This document shows positions 1 through 11,381 of a stretch of DNA of 64,000 nucleotides, in pieces. A program made the position numbers and the translations under genes. The stretch comes from Heterotrichella gracilis (Eukaryota; Sar; Xanthophyceae; Tribonematales; Xanthonemataceae): assembly GCA_032358255.1 (NCBI GenBank), contig JAULBX010011100.1, positions 1 through 64,000 of the forward strand, given 5' to 3'. The stretch's first letter is position 1; the number at the start of each line of letters is the position of its first letter. The notes beneath the pieces are model-generated. The model ran no database searches and had not been told where the DNA came from. It saw nothing but the letters and a program-made list of their open reading frames with translations.

Positions 1-1131
1 AGTGCGCATGGTGGGGTGGGGTGGGTGGTGCATGTGTTGGGGCACGCATGCCGGGGAGCCTGTTGCTCTTGTTTGCCTCAAAAAGATTAGAACCGCTGTG
101 CAAGGGATTTACCTTCAGTGTACCAAAGTGGGGTGTGGGGGAGGGGGAAGGGGCCAATGGCGTGTGTAGGTGCGGGGTGTGGGTGTGGGTGTGGGTGGTG
201 CATGTGTCACGCATTGCATGCAGGTGGGCACTTGAAAAACTTGGTAGTTAGCGTAAGACCTATTGCTGCCTTCAAAAGTGTGTTGTCTACCGCAGCGACA
301 GCGGGTATACAAACCCTGAACACTTGCTTTAATGGACGTGGGGTTTAACATACACGCCGGCATATATCGTCCAATATACTATGCACACCGTCGCTTTTAC
401 ACGCCAACTGACAGTGTGATACGTTTGCGAGAATGTGCTTGCAGCAGGTGCGTGCACATATGCATGCATTGTGAATAGACGCGGGAAAACAAACCCCAAT
501 CCAACTCCATCTTGGAGCACCATACTCCACCTATGGCTCACTCGCTGCCCCCAAAAGCGTGGATCCAGTGACACCCACAACGCAAGACTGCTAGGGCTCA
601 AAGCAAGTCCTTCGTGCCATCGTGGGCGTTTGGGCTGGCATGGGTGGCATGGAGTGGCATGGCATGCATGGGCCATGGGCATGGGCGTGGCATATGCATG
701 CGTTGTTCAAGCGTCGCCAGAGGTGGCGCAAGCAGCCCACACATGCTATCAGCGGCAGAAAGGCGGAAGCATTTGCAGACCTTTACGTCTGTTGCGCCGC
801 ATGGCGGGTGACATGTCGCATGACTCACCGTGGACAGTTGTATGGACAAACGCTCCCTTGCCCGCTGCAAAGGGCCAAGTTGGGGGGAAGAGCTAGCTGC
901 GCCTCAGCTGCTCCTGAAGCGTGCCAAACATCAGGAGGCATAATATGTACACCGATAACAAGAGTCAGCGCGGTTTGAAAACTAGAGCTACAAAAGGGGC
1001 TTGGCGAGTGATGGAAGCATCCATTGTTCCAAGCACACCTACCACCACCCACCACTCTCTTCTCGCGGTTACTACTCCACGTTCGCACAGTACACCTTCA
1101 ACACCACTCCTCCACTGCTCAAGCGATCACT
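1..1131. other. Upstream intergenic stretch, no gene recognised
   Basis: I see no supportable gene here. The first 200 bases are G-rich on the + strand with GTGGGG runs, and 640-700 is rich in GGCATG and TGCATG words. Open frames in this stretch are short and low in complexity. The last few hundred bases probably hold the promoter and 5' UTR of the gene that starts at 1132. Confidence 0.6.
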
Positions 1132-4100
1132 ATGACTTCCGTGGCCACCGACCTCACCCCCATCCTCAACCAGGCTGCACCTGCTGCAGCGCCGAAGCAA
1201 ACCAAGGCCAAGGCAGGAGCGGCCAAGGCCAAGAAAGGAATAAGGTGAGACAGTCTGCTTGAACGCTGTATACTCCACTTCGTTTGCTCTCTTGCAGAGT
1301 GGTGTCGGCACTATATGGTGTACTCATATCATGGTGATAGCGGCCCGACCCAGAGGGCGGTATGTGTGTTGCCCACCACCGCCCAGCCCACTGCATTGCA
1401 CGATCAGGACAATGCTTGATCACTTAAGCGTTCACCCTCTGCTGCTGAACGCTTGCTCACGTTAATCGTTGCAGCACACGTCGTCGTTGACTCACCTTTG
1501 ATTCCGGCACACCCCACCTTTCTTTGGTTTAAAACCGCGGTGCACCGACTCGTAGTACAGGCAATCGAACGAGGGCATGCTGGTGGAGGTAGTTTCGTTT
1601 GCCAGTTTGTTGTGTGCGCTCGGGTTCATCCACCAGCTTGATCCCACCTGCAGTGGACGCGTGAATCCTACGAGGCATGCATTGCACATGCACTCAAACC
1701 TCACCACTTGCCACGACCAGCAAGGGCCACCGATACGTAGCCCTGGCTAACGCTTCATGCTCCTTCTGTCTTGCAGGTCTGCTGCAATGTATGCCAAGAA
1801 TGCTGTGCCTATGACCGCTGCGAAGCGGGCGGAAGCCGAAGCCATCGCCGCCAGGCACATGTTCAGGCAGCGACCTGCACGGGCTCCACGAGCAGCAGCC
1901 CAGCAGGTGAGGTCTAGATACCTGTATTGAACACGCCGTAGCTTGTGTACGCGCGTGGTGCTGCTGTGCTTCGCCTCGTTGACCAGTTGCAACCCAAGAT
2001 AGCTGACGTGTGTGGGGGATAGTGCTTGTATGCTGTCGCCTGTGTGCCGTTGTCAGGGGAACCGCAGTGCAGGCTTTCACTCCTTCGTCCATGCTTTGCT
2101 GCTCAACTAATACAACCACACCTTCTTGCTTGTGGAAGGGCTTCCTGTCCAGTGCCCTATGGATGCATGTGTGTGCAAAGTGACCTCCAGGTCAGAGCTT
2201 TGCAGCTGCTTGCTGTATTCAAACGCACTGCCCTATTCCCTTCCGTGACCAACCAAACCCTGAACCAAAAACCAAAAACGCGTTTGCCCCTTTTCAAAAG
2301 GGGCCCTACCGTGCCCAATCAAAACCCTAAACGCAAAACCCTAAACCCCAAGTGCACTTAAATGCGTGCGCCTTGCCCTTCTTCCGTGACCAACCCTGTT
2401 GTATGTGTGCTGACATACGTATGCTTGTTTGCCTGCCTGTAGGCACCCGTGGCACTGGTCCCCCACGTCCCGGAGGATCAGCCTATCCCCACAGAGCCCG
2501 CCGCCATCCCCACAGAGGCCGCCGCCATCCCCACAGAGGCCACCACCACCACCACCACCACCACCACCACCGAGGTTGCTGTCGCCACCCTGACCGACAT
2601 CACCGCACCCACTGACATCACTGTGGTGATCCCCGCCACCACCACCACCACCACCCACGTTGCCGCCGCCGCTGGGGCAGTGGTCAGCAACACCACCACC
2701 GCCCCTGACATCACTATCCCCACCAACCCCCCCTCTACCCCAAGCGACGTCCCCACCCCAATTGCGGCCCAGGAGGTGAGGCCTAGACAGCTGTGGCAGA
2801 CGCTTTTGTTTGCTTACACAGTGGTTCTGTTGAGCTGCAGTGCGTAGTTTTCCTTGTTGATCAACCCACAGCGGCTCCAATCAAGAGCCAGATCTGCCAA
2901 TCTGTAGATAATTATTTGTTCCCATGTCATAGTGCCTGTACAGCACAAAAAGGAAGAATAATACTGTGTGTGCATGTGTGCTGACACCTGTGCTTGCTTG
3001 ACTGCAGGCCCCGGTGGCGGAGATGGTCAACACCCCCCACTTTGACACCACCCCGACAACCCCCGCCACTGTTCCCCCCTCCACCTCAAGCAACATCAGC
3101 GCCCCCACCCCCACCCTTCCCACCACCACCGACATCACACCCCCACCCGCCAATGAAGATGTCCTCCCCACCCAAGATGACGTCATCACCACCCCCATTT
3201 CCACCGAAGTTGTCATCGCCACCCCAGATGACGTCATCATCTCCAATGAGGAACCAAACCCAATCCCCGCCACCGTTCCCATCCCCAACAACATCACCAC
3301 ACCCCAACCGTGGCAATGGCCTGCAACACCACTGGCCCCAGCACCATCCCCACCCCAACCTCCACCGACATCCCCACCAATGAGGTGTCCATCCCCACTG
3401 AGATGATGGATATTATCCCCACCGCCTACACCACCACCGATGTCCTCACCCCCCACCCAGCCAACATCCCAGCCGACATCCCCACCAACGTCACCCACCC
3501 AAGCAACCTCCCCACCCCCACGTCCACCACCAAGCTCCCTCCTACATCACCACCGCCACCCCCACCACCCCTACCCTGGGGCTGGCCTTCCTGCACCCTG
3601 AGCGGAGCACACCCAGTCAGCAGGGGGTGGACAAGGAAGATGCAGGCGAGGAAGTCATCATGATCAGGTGGGTGGATGGAGTGGTGCATGCGCATGTCTG
3701 TCATGGCGCACCGCTGTACCACATGCAATGTGGTCACACAAACTGCCTCCCTCAGGCCCGCCTGGCAGGTGCACCCCTGGCAAAACCCTACAAGACCCCT
3801 GGCTGAATCCTACTGTAGCAAGACCCTAACCCCTGCCGTACCCTATTGTTGCAAGACCCTAAACCCCTCATTGTTCAATTATAATGTGCTAAATATTTAT
3901 TGTACCCTGCAGGTGCACCCCTGGGTACGCACCTTCACATCTGACCATCGAGCCGCTGGACGAGCCCTACCACGCCGCCTTCCCAGAACAAGACTGGTCC
4001 CCCGATGCATCCCCCGAGCCCCAGGGCACAGGACTGGAGGCTGTCAGCGGTGGTGAAGAGGAGGGTGCACAGGTTAGGCCTCGTCATTGTCCACGGATTT

Positions 4101-4561
4101 ATCTGGGAATGGTGCTTGTTTGTCAACATCTGTGTCTTACATGCACACGAGGATGAATCCAGCACGTTGTATATCAACCCTCTGAGACGAGGCCAGATCT
4201 TGGTTGGTGGACTAATTTTTGTTTGGGTGCGCAGGCACCAGTCCAGGACTGCCAACAAGTCCTGGTGGATGATGCAGTGCAGCCAGCGGCGGAGGGCAGG
4301 GAACTGGGCGCAGCAGGAGCGTCTGCAGCCGCTGACGTGGCTGTGGCTGGGCATCATGATACCAGTGCAGCGGCTGGCGCAGGGGAGGTGACGGAGAGGG
4401 AGGGGCCAAAGCGCGCAAGGGGGGCCCTGAGGTGGGCACGGCGCGGGGCCCGCTGCCTGGCAGCGCTCTTCACCTGCTTCTGGATGTGCGGCACGGGAGA
4501 TTTCGAGGAGTCTGACGAGCAGTACCCCACCAAGGCCAGGAACGCAGGCCAGCAGCTGTAA
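1132..4561 (+). CDS. Thr/Pro-rich low-complexity protein, function unknown
   Basis: I do not recognise this protein. Exons are 1132-1244, 1777-1906, 2443-2775, 3008-3667, 3913-4072 and 4235-4561, all GT-AG. The N-terminus is Ala/Lys-rich (PAAAPKQTKAKAGAAKAKKG) and basic. The middle is a run of Thr, Pro, Ile and Asp repeats of the kind IPTEA, TDIT and IPT, with a ten-threonine tract coded by ACC repeats. The C-terminal exon is acidic then basic, with a Cys-containing hydrophobic patch (CLAALFTCFWMCG). Phase joins perfectly at all junctions except within exon 4, where the repeat pattern passes from one frame to a second near 3310 and a third near 3520-3545. The last frame joins exon 5 correctly. 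Tiny introns or base-count errors in the repeat would explain this. Exons 3, 4 and 6 begin alike (APVA, APVA, APVQ), with similar flanking intron sequence for 3 and 4, so the gene probably grew by exon duplication. There is no signal peptide. A structural or scaffold role is only a guess. Confidence 0.7.
2270..2351. repeat. Interstitial telomere-type CCCTAAA cluster in intron 2
   Basis: Degenerate and perfect CCCTAAA units (CCCTGAACC, CCCTAAACG, CCCTAAACC) lie in the second intron of the Thr/Pro-rich gene. The units are interspersed rather than a clean array. This is one of many such intronic clusters in the window. Confidence 0.75.
2541..2571 (+). repeat. CAC/ACC trinucleotide microsatellite in coding sequence
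   Basis: About ten ACC units code for a polythreonine run in exon 3 of the Thr/Pro-rich gene. Such runs vary readily in length by slippage. On the shadow frames they read as poly-His or poly-Pro, and on the opposite strand as poly-Gly or poly-Val. Confidence 0.9.
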
Positions 4562-5979
4562 GCGCCGCCCACTTACGAGAGCCCATTGGGGCCAATATAA
4601 TATTCAATCCAAGTTGGCACATGAACCGGCAGGGCCTGCTTTTGAGGAGATCATGCAGAATTTTGAATACAGTCAGTAGTGGGAACCCACGCTCAGTTTT
4701 CCCAGCGCCAAGCACGTCAAGTAACTTCTGAAAGCGCGTTGACGGCAGCAGGATGGCACATGCCCTTTTGTTTTCTAGGGAATCTTGCAGGATGTAGCAG
4801 CATGCAGGATGTAGCAGTTTTAATTGTGCCACCAGCCCCCTCTGCCAGCGTGAGGATAAGGACGCACGATGCAATTAACAGTCAGGATCAATAAATTTAG
4901 TTGTATGAGCGCAAAATCTCCCTTGTGATGGCTCGTTCATTATGAATCATAACATATAATTATGATCAAAAGCATAGCTTCAGTTTATGCTGCCAGTGAA
5001 TTTTATGCTTAGTGTAGCCTCCTTTTTGCTCAACTGTTGTGGCATGCCATTGGTAGGCAATCTGTCGTGGTGCTTGCTCTGACTGGCCGCCTTAATGTGA
5101 AGTAGGATGAATCCTGCCATCACGGCAACCCTTTGACCAGGGCTCCGGTGGTGGAAAACTCCTTCCTCAGCAACTTGAACCACCACTGCTTTTTTTGGCC
5201 TTTGATAGAATGGCAAAATGAGGTGGCACATGCCGATGCCTGCATGTCCCTGCTGAAAGTCCTCAATCAGAATGTAATACTGTATCCAATCATGATGACG
5301 TCACATTGCAGGAGAGCTGATGTCACATTGCAGAGTTAAAATTACATCCATACATGTCCAACTTGAAGCAAGGGCAACTGATCATTGGATTGGATCCCGC
5401 AAAGAGAATGGTTTTGAAACGTTAACACGCGTAACTTCATTGCAATGACAGCACGGCCACAAAATGACATACATCTCATTGACCAAAGGTAGAGTTTTGA
5501 CAAATCTCAGCAAGCAAAGGTAGAGTTTTGCCAGGCAACTCCCTGGCGCAATCATTCCCAGTAGAAACTACTCCACCACCGCAAGCAAGTAAACAATATG
5601 ACCTTAGACACGTCCACCAAATGCTTGCCCCACTACCATAGGCCCCCGGCGGCTCTCATGTAGCTGTAGCCCCTCGGGTGGACCTCGCGCCCCAACCCAC
5701 ATGACCACTGCTGCCCCTTGCCAACCAGGTGAATGGATGGCAAAACGTTTGTGGGAAAACAAGTTGTGGCAAAAGCCCCTGCATCCCTGCGCAGTTCTGA
5801 TGGTACCATACACCCGCCCATGCACCCACAGTCCTCAGGAGCCATGCAGATTAAAGGTAAGATGTAAGGCATGCCATCTAGACCCACGCGCTGCGGCCCC
5901 CTTCCCTACTATCCTGCCTCTATCCGCTTGCCCTCTCTGCCCCTTCCCCTTCCCCTGGCCATTGTGCCCCCTGGTTCTA
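4562..5979. other. Convergent intergenic stretch
   Basis: This lies between the 3' ends of the Thr/Pro-rich gene (+) and the EMSY-like gene (-), so it should contain both 3' UTRs. I see no protein gene. It is more AT-rich than its flanks. Two short direct repeats stand out: a GATGTCACATTGCAG-like word twice near 5295-5335, and CAAAGGTAGAGTTTTG twice near 5485-5530. No clear poly(A) signal stands out for either gene. Confidence 0.5.
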
Positions 5980-8900
5980 TTAGTACGCCATCTCCTCCCC
6001 TAGCGATGCCAGCTCCTCCTCTGCCCGCCGCTCCCTAGTGCGCAGCTCCTCCAGGCGACGTTGAAGCACCACGGGGGGCTCTGCACGCAAGCAACACAGT
6101 CACCATGTACTCTTCTGTGTGGCATTTGTGCATCTGTTCTGATACGATATGTTAAAGTACAGGAAGTCTATAAAGCAAACGAAGTGTGGCTACAGACTAG
6201 GGTCATCCGCATTTTCAGTCAATCTTGGGGCACAACAGCAATTTTTCCACTCCTTTCCCGTCCCATTCCATGTCCCACAGTGCACACGAACAAGGCCTGG
6301 CCCCAGCACTCACCATACTCGTACTCCTGTATCTCCATGCGCGAGATCTCATCCAGGATCTCCCGCTCACGCTGCGCCAGGCTGGCATGCATGCCTTCTA
6401 GCTCAACAGGGGGCCCTGCAGCCAGCTTGGCGGCCAAGGTGGATGCATCAAAGGGGACCTGCAGGGGAGAGGAGGGGTGCGGGGGTGATGCAAGAAGCAT
6501 CGGGTTGGGAAACAGTTGCTTTTGTAAGCAGGTGGCACGTGACATGCGCAAATCCTGCACGCAGGTTGACACATAACTGCCACGTGTGCATGCTCACTTG
6601 TCCAGCTCTGGGGGAGATTTCCAGAGTGCATCCTGCACCCGTGTAGACCTAACCCCATTGCATGTTGCAATAAAAAGCATGGATAATCTGAAAACCCAAG
6701 CTGCACTGCAGCTGATGTGCGGAATGCTGTAGCTATGTCTCAATGGACAAGCTGACGTTGCCACTTCATTTTTAACTCGTACGTACATAAACCAAAAGGT
6801 AAGAAATTTTGATGGTGCATGCTTGACAGACTCAACTAGTGATATTTCCCCCCATCAAGTAGTGAGGACTTTGCCCGTATGCATGACAGGATGCCAGTGG
6901 TTCTCAATCTGCTGTTTTGCATGCATGCATGCGGGACTCAAAGCGCTCCCGCCTGTGCTTCAACCCATGTGCTGCTTGCCCCTCCCCATCCCCTGCCCCT
7001 GCCAAGACCCCCCTTGCTTGCAAACAACAGGACTGCATGGGGTGTGGTCGCCACCACTAGGGAATGCATCCCCACCCAAGGCATGCAATCAACTCTGTAA
7101 CTGTCCGTTGCCCCCCCCCCGCTGCTGGCCACTCACCGTGCGTCTGGCGCTGCCAAATGGTTTCCCTCCTTGCTTCCCCTTGCGCCCAAAGGGTGCCCCC
7201 CCTTGCAGCGGCCTGCCAGACTTGGGCGTGCCGGCAGGGGGGGCGTCCGTGAGCTTGTGCAAGGGGAGGGCAGGGTTGTCCGACCAGCGCCACTCGGTGG
7301 AGGGGGTCACACTACAAGGCGGGGACAAGGGGGTAGTACTGCTATGAGTGGGGTAACACTAGGGGGCAACAGCAAGGGGAGAGCAAATAACGTGCACCAG
7401 CATGTCATCATTGCATGCGCAGGCCAAACAACGTCTCATCCCGTGTGTGCTCCTTCGTCACATCCATGCAATCCCATTTTGGTCCGCATGCGTGGCGTCC
7501 CACCCCCAAAACCCCACCCCGCCCCACACACACGCCCACACCACTGATCCAGGCCCACCACAACCCACCCCGCACCCCCTCACCTGAGGCACAGCCACTC
7601 CCACTGCTCCTCCTTGGTCCCAAAGTTGTAGGTGATGCAGTGCTGGTCCTTGGTGATGTCGTAGTCCGATATCACCCCTTCCACCCAGGGGTCGCCGCTG
7701 TGCAGGGCATCATTGGGCCAATAGCGCCTGGCCACAAGGGGGGCGTGTCAAGGGGAAGGACACAAGGGGAAGGGTCAAGGGGGAGGCCACAAGGGGAGCG
7801 TGTCAAGGGGAAGTTTACAACGAGAGCGTATCTAGGGGAAGTCGTTAAGGGGAGCATGTCAAGGGTTGACGGGAGCGGGCCAAGGCAAGGGCAGATGAGC
7901 GGGTTGTGTTGAGGGTTTGCAGTGGAGCACGCACAAGAAATTATGTTGGGGAATTCCAGAGGGACATGCACATGGGCATGGCTGTGCAGGCACGCAGGGA
8001 TTGGTGTGATGTGCTGTACTGATGATGACGAAGCCCTTGGTGGGTAGATGACTTATAAATCATGCCAGTTCTCAGCCCATGACAATGGTGACGGCAGCAT
8101 TTACCCAATACCATAACCCTTGCCCATTGTTGTACCATATCCCAAGGTTACCATTGCACGTTGACAACTACATGGACGCCACAGGTGGGGATGCATCCGC
8201 CGATAGTTAGCATACATCAAGTATTCCCTCGCGTTCCGCTGCCAAGGCCAGCCACCACTATTGCTGAGGTCCCTCGTTATGCACATCCATGCATGGCATA
8301 TGGACACCAAGATTCCTCACGACACCACCGCCTCCAACCATTCTAGAGTCGCTGCGCACCAGACTTTCCTCCCCAGGTACTCGTTGAGTGTGGCACCTGG
8401 CATGACTGCATGGCCCTGGGGCCCGTTGGCACCGGGACCGGACAGCCCCTGGGTGGGCAAGCTCCCCATCTTTGTCAGCTTGGACTTCTTCCCCTTGCTG
8501 TTCAGCGACTGGGAGGTTTGCAGGGGCGCCTGGGCGGAGGGGCCGGGCGGCCTGCGGGTGGGGGGGCATGGTGGTGATTGGTGGCAGATCAGTGCACTGG
8601 AAATTCCTGGGCTGTCGCTCCCAGCATCAAGTGATGCACCACTGGACGCTGCTGGCTGTATTGCTGAGATGATTAAAATCTATATACAAACTACACTGCT
8701 GCAAAATGAGCGGTACCCCTGTGCATGTACCAATGTAAGAGGCATTCTTGCTGCTCCCACCATGTATGCACTCAAGGCCCCTTCTACACCGATGCCGCCC
8801 ATGTGCTTAAAAGCCATGCGCATGCCATGCAAATGTTGCATGCTGGTAAATGCAAACTGTGCGTGAGACATGCCCTCATCGCATGTGCACCGTGCCACTG

Positions 8901-10617
8901 GCACTGGTTGAGCCCCCAATGCCCATTGCAGTGCTGGGGCATGGCTTCATTCCTGGCTGCTAGGGGTTTTAGGGTTTCCCACACCCCACGTGGATGCACT
9001 GCATATTCACTAGGCACCCGCTGCAGCCCTGGAGTGCCGCCATTTGTAGGGTTTCGCACACACACCACATGGGCCTCAAAACCCTAAATCCGTACCGCAT
9101 GTTCAATGGGCGGCTGGGCACCCTTTGCAGCCCTTGCGCCGCCATCATTTGCTGCTGCTGTTGCTGCTGCTGGGCCTGCAAGAGCTGCGCCTGCATAGCG
9201 GACTGCTGAGGGTTGACACGCGGCCGACCCACCATGCGCTGCATGACGCTCTGCAGCAGCAGGGTTGGTGTTATTCCAGACGACCATATTGCACAACTGA
9301 CGAAGCACGATCAATATTTGAAAGAGAGGGGAGGCAAGAGGATGGGGGAAAATGGTGGATCGAAACCACAATTGGCAGACCAATGATGCACAGCGTGTGG
9401 GTTCACAAGCGACACAATCTCTTTTGTTCTTTGCCATCAGGAGCTGGCAGTCCATATTAAAACCCTAAACGCTACCACGCCCAAAGTAGAGAGCACGTGC
9501 GCAGCACAGACTCCCCCGCTGTTTATGGTCGCTAGGAAACCCTACTCAGATCCATACCCTGAAGGGTTTAACCGTACCCAGCCCCTGGACAAGCTTGCTA
9601 GCAGCACCCACCTGGCCCATGTTCATCCCCTGCGCCTGACGAGGCGGCAGGCGGCCCTCGCGCAGGGCGACGAGCTCGGGGTGGTTGGCTATGGCGTCCA
9701 TGCTGGCCTGCAATAGAGCAAGCACGTGGAGTTGTGGACATTGGATTGTGCAATGGGGGCACAAGGGCAGGGCTGGTGCTTTGCAGATGGGATTGTGGCT
9801 AGTGAAGCATGCAAGGGGGAACAAGTGGCGGTGGCTGTGTCAGGGGGGTAGCACAACAGGGTGGGGTGTGTGCTATCCAAGGGCTCCAGAGTGGCTGCGT
9901 ATGATGGGTGCGGCACAAGATAGACATTCCAGCCGGTGCAGGGATGGGTATCGGGAGTATCAGGACAAGGCTGGTTGGTGCAAGGCATCCTGGGAGGACT
10001 GCTTATCCCTGGCTGGTGTGCTGGAGCAGTTGTAGATAACTAAGGACAAGAATTGCCTGGTATCTGTTCACCAGTCGGGTGGTTGACAGACCAACAGGGT
10101 GCAAGAAAACAGGCGTTGCAAGTTTACTCCCGGCTGCAACAAGAGCAGGGGAGGGCTCAAGCCAGTGGCTGCTTGTACAACTCGCACCATGTGTTCTTCG
10201 TTAGATATGTTCAGCTTCGTCCGAAGCTGAGACAGAATGCCCTCAGTGCTCTGCGGCGTTGAATTTGAAAGCAGCTGTTGGTAAGCGTGCAATTGCACCG
10301 GATGGCAACAATACCATGCCAGGCTAGTGAGTTCAGGCGAGGATGTGGCCAGTTGCACACAACCACTTTTGAAAGGAGGACAGCTACACGTGCACTTGCG
10401 AAACGCACAAACCGCAGAAGACTTTGTTAATATGCAAGCACGAAGGAGGAAACGATGGAACATTGGGGTTGGCACTCTGAGCATAGACGAATGCATGCAT
10501 CTCCATGCATCTTCGGATTTGCCTCCGTACCCAGTCCATGGGTCTTGCAGCCACGGCCTTGATGATCCCTCTGTACCCCTCCACTTCCAATCGATGCCGC
10601 TCTTCTTCCAGCGCCAT
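5980..10617 (-). CDS. EML: EMSY-like protein with ENT and Agenet/Tudor-like domains
   Basis: Exons in transcript order are 10617-10531, 10274-10128, 9707-9612, 9250-9096, 8551-8360, 7727-7584, 7311-7137, 6458-6314 and 6080-5980, for about 413 residues with continuous phase. Residues 1-75 form an ENT domain (ALEEERHRLEVEGYRGI, then ILSQLRTKLNISNEEHM). Residues about 220-272 match the plant EMSY-like Tudor/Agenet fold (WPNDALHSGDPWVEGVISDY, then EEQWEWLCL). The middle is Gln-rich (QAQLLQAQQQQQQQQ) and the C-terminus is a charged coiled coil ending in EELASLGEEMAY. Plant EMSY-like proteins are nuclear readers of modified histone H3 that act in transcription and, in land plants, immunity. The ATG at 10617 starts the ENT domain directly. 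The gene is divergent to the transporter at 11382, with 764 bases between the start codons. Exon 4 could have alternative 3' ends because its edge is duplicated in the following intron. Confidence 0.88.
7738..7872. repeat. Imperfect AAGGGGA-rich tandem repeat in an EMSY-like intron
   Basis: About 20-24 base units built on AAGGGG(A/G)G plus GTGTCAAGGGG recur five or six times in the intron between exons 5 and 6 of the EMSY-like gene, just upstream of the exon 6 acceptor. On the sense (-) strand this is C- and T-rich and so extends the polypyrimidine tract. Confidence 0.7.
9010..9150 (-). repeat. Duplicated 3' edge of EMSY-like exon 4
   Basis: The exon end at 9115-9150 (Met-Ala-Ala-Gln-Gly-Leu-Gln region) is copied with divergence at 9010-9047, in the downstream intron. 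CCCTAAA- or AGGGTTT-type motifs lie between the copies and again beyond, near 8960. Confidence 0.6.
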
Positions 10618-11381
10618 GGTTGCTCGTGCCCCACGGCAAGCTTGTGCGGGCGCTGTCAGTAACTAGAAGTCCAGACCCTGTTGAGCTACAGCTGCAAGCA
10701 ACCCGGCACTTCTCCGTAAACTGTTGTCAAGCATATGCTGTTGGAGTAGCCAGGGAAGGAGTTTGTTTGTTCCTTTGGTGGGCCAGCAGTTGAGGATGAA
10801 ACTGCAGCAAAACCTTGGTGTGGGATGACAACTCGCTATCACACAAACTGAAGCCTTCAGGAAAGAAACTACCAAACTGCGAATTGCCGAGCTGTGATCA
10901 ACGACAAATGGCAAAATAATGTGGAACACCACCACTGTAACTGTATGAAGGGGTGGAGCTCAAGTTGCAAGGGAAACGAAGGTATGGGATTCCCAGTGTG
11001 TTTCTGAGGATCATAATATAGACCTTTACTCCCCACCGTTTATGTCACCCGACATTAGATCTCATGCCTCAAGTTTGGTGGTTTCCTCCTTTCAGAGCGT
11101 TGTTGTGGCTGCGTAGGGTCGAGCATGTGCCTTGGGATTGCGTCTGAACGGCCGATCGTAGCGAAAACCAGGCAGCAGGATTGTGGGCATCATTGCAGTG
11201 CCTTGAATTGCACCAACGCCTCTCTCTCGCTTGAGCAAAGCAGATTGGCCGCCCTTCCTGCTGCCCGACCCACGCGTAATCTCTGAAGCCGCTTCAAAGC
11301 TATGTCTTAGCTTCTCGGTTGAACTTGCCGTCCCTGTTTTGTGTGCTGGGTGCGATCGGAATTCTAACAGGTCACAACAAG
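10618..11381. other. Divergent upstream region between EMSY-like and MOT2-like genes
   Basis: These 764 bases separate the two start codons and must hold both promoters and 5' UTRs. I found no protein gene. An in-frame extension of the transporter reading frame to about 11319 exists but lacks homology to the family; an AACAG just before 11371 could be a 5' UTR intron acceptor. Confidence 0.5.

Noticed and set aside
2352-2615. Poly-His frame on the + strand
   Set aside because: It is the shifted reading of the ACC repeat; the Thr frame continues through spliced exons.
2341-3498. Minus-strand Gly/Val-rich frames that look like glycine-rich proteins
   Set aside because: They are shadows of the Thr/Pro-rich exons 3 and 4 on the + strand, which join in phase with neighbouring exons.
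7738-7872. CRISPR-like array
   Set aside because: Repeats are imperfect, spacers are not uniform or unique, and it lies in a eukaryotic intron.
11319-11381. Upstream in-frame start for the MOT2-like transporter
   Set aside because: Homologues start at METFY (11382), and the extra residues look like leader or intron sequence.
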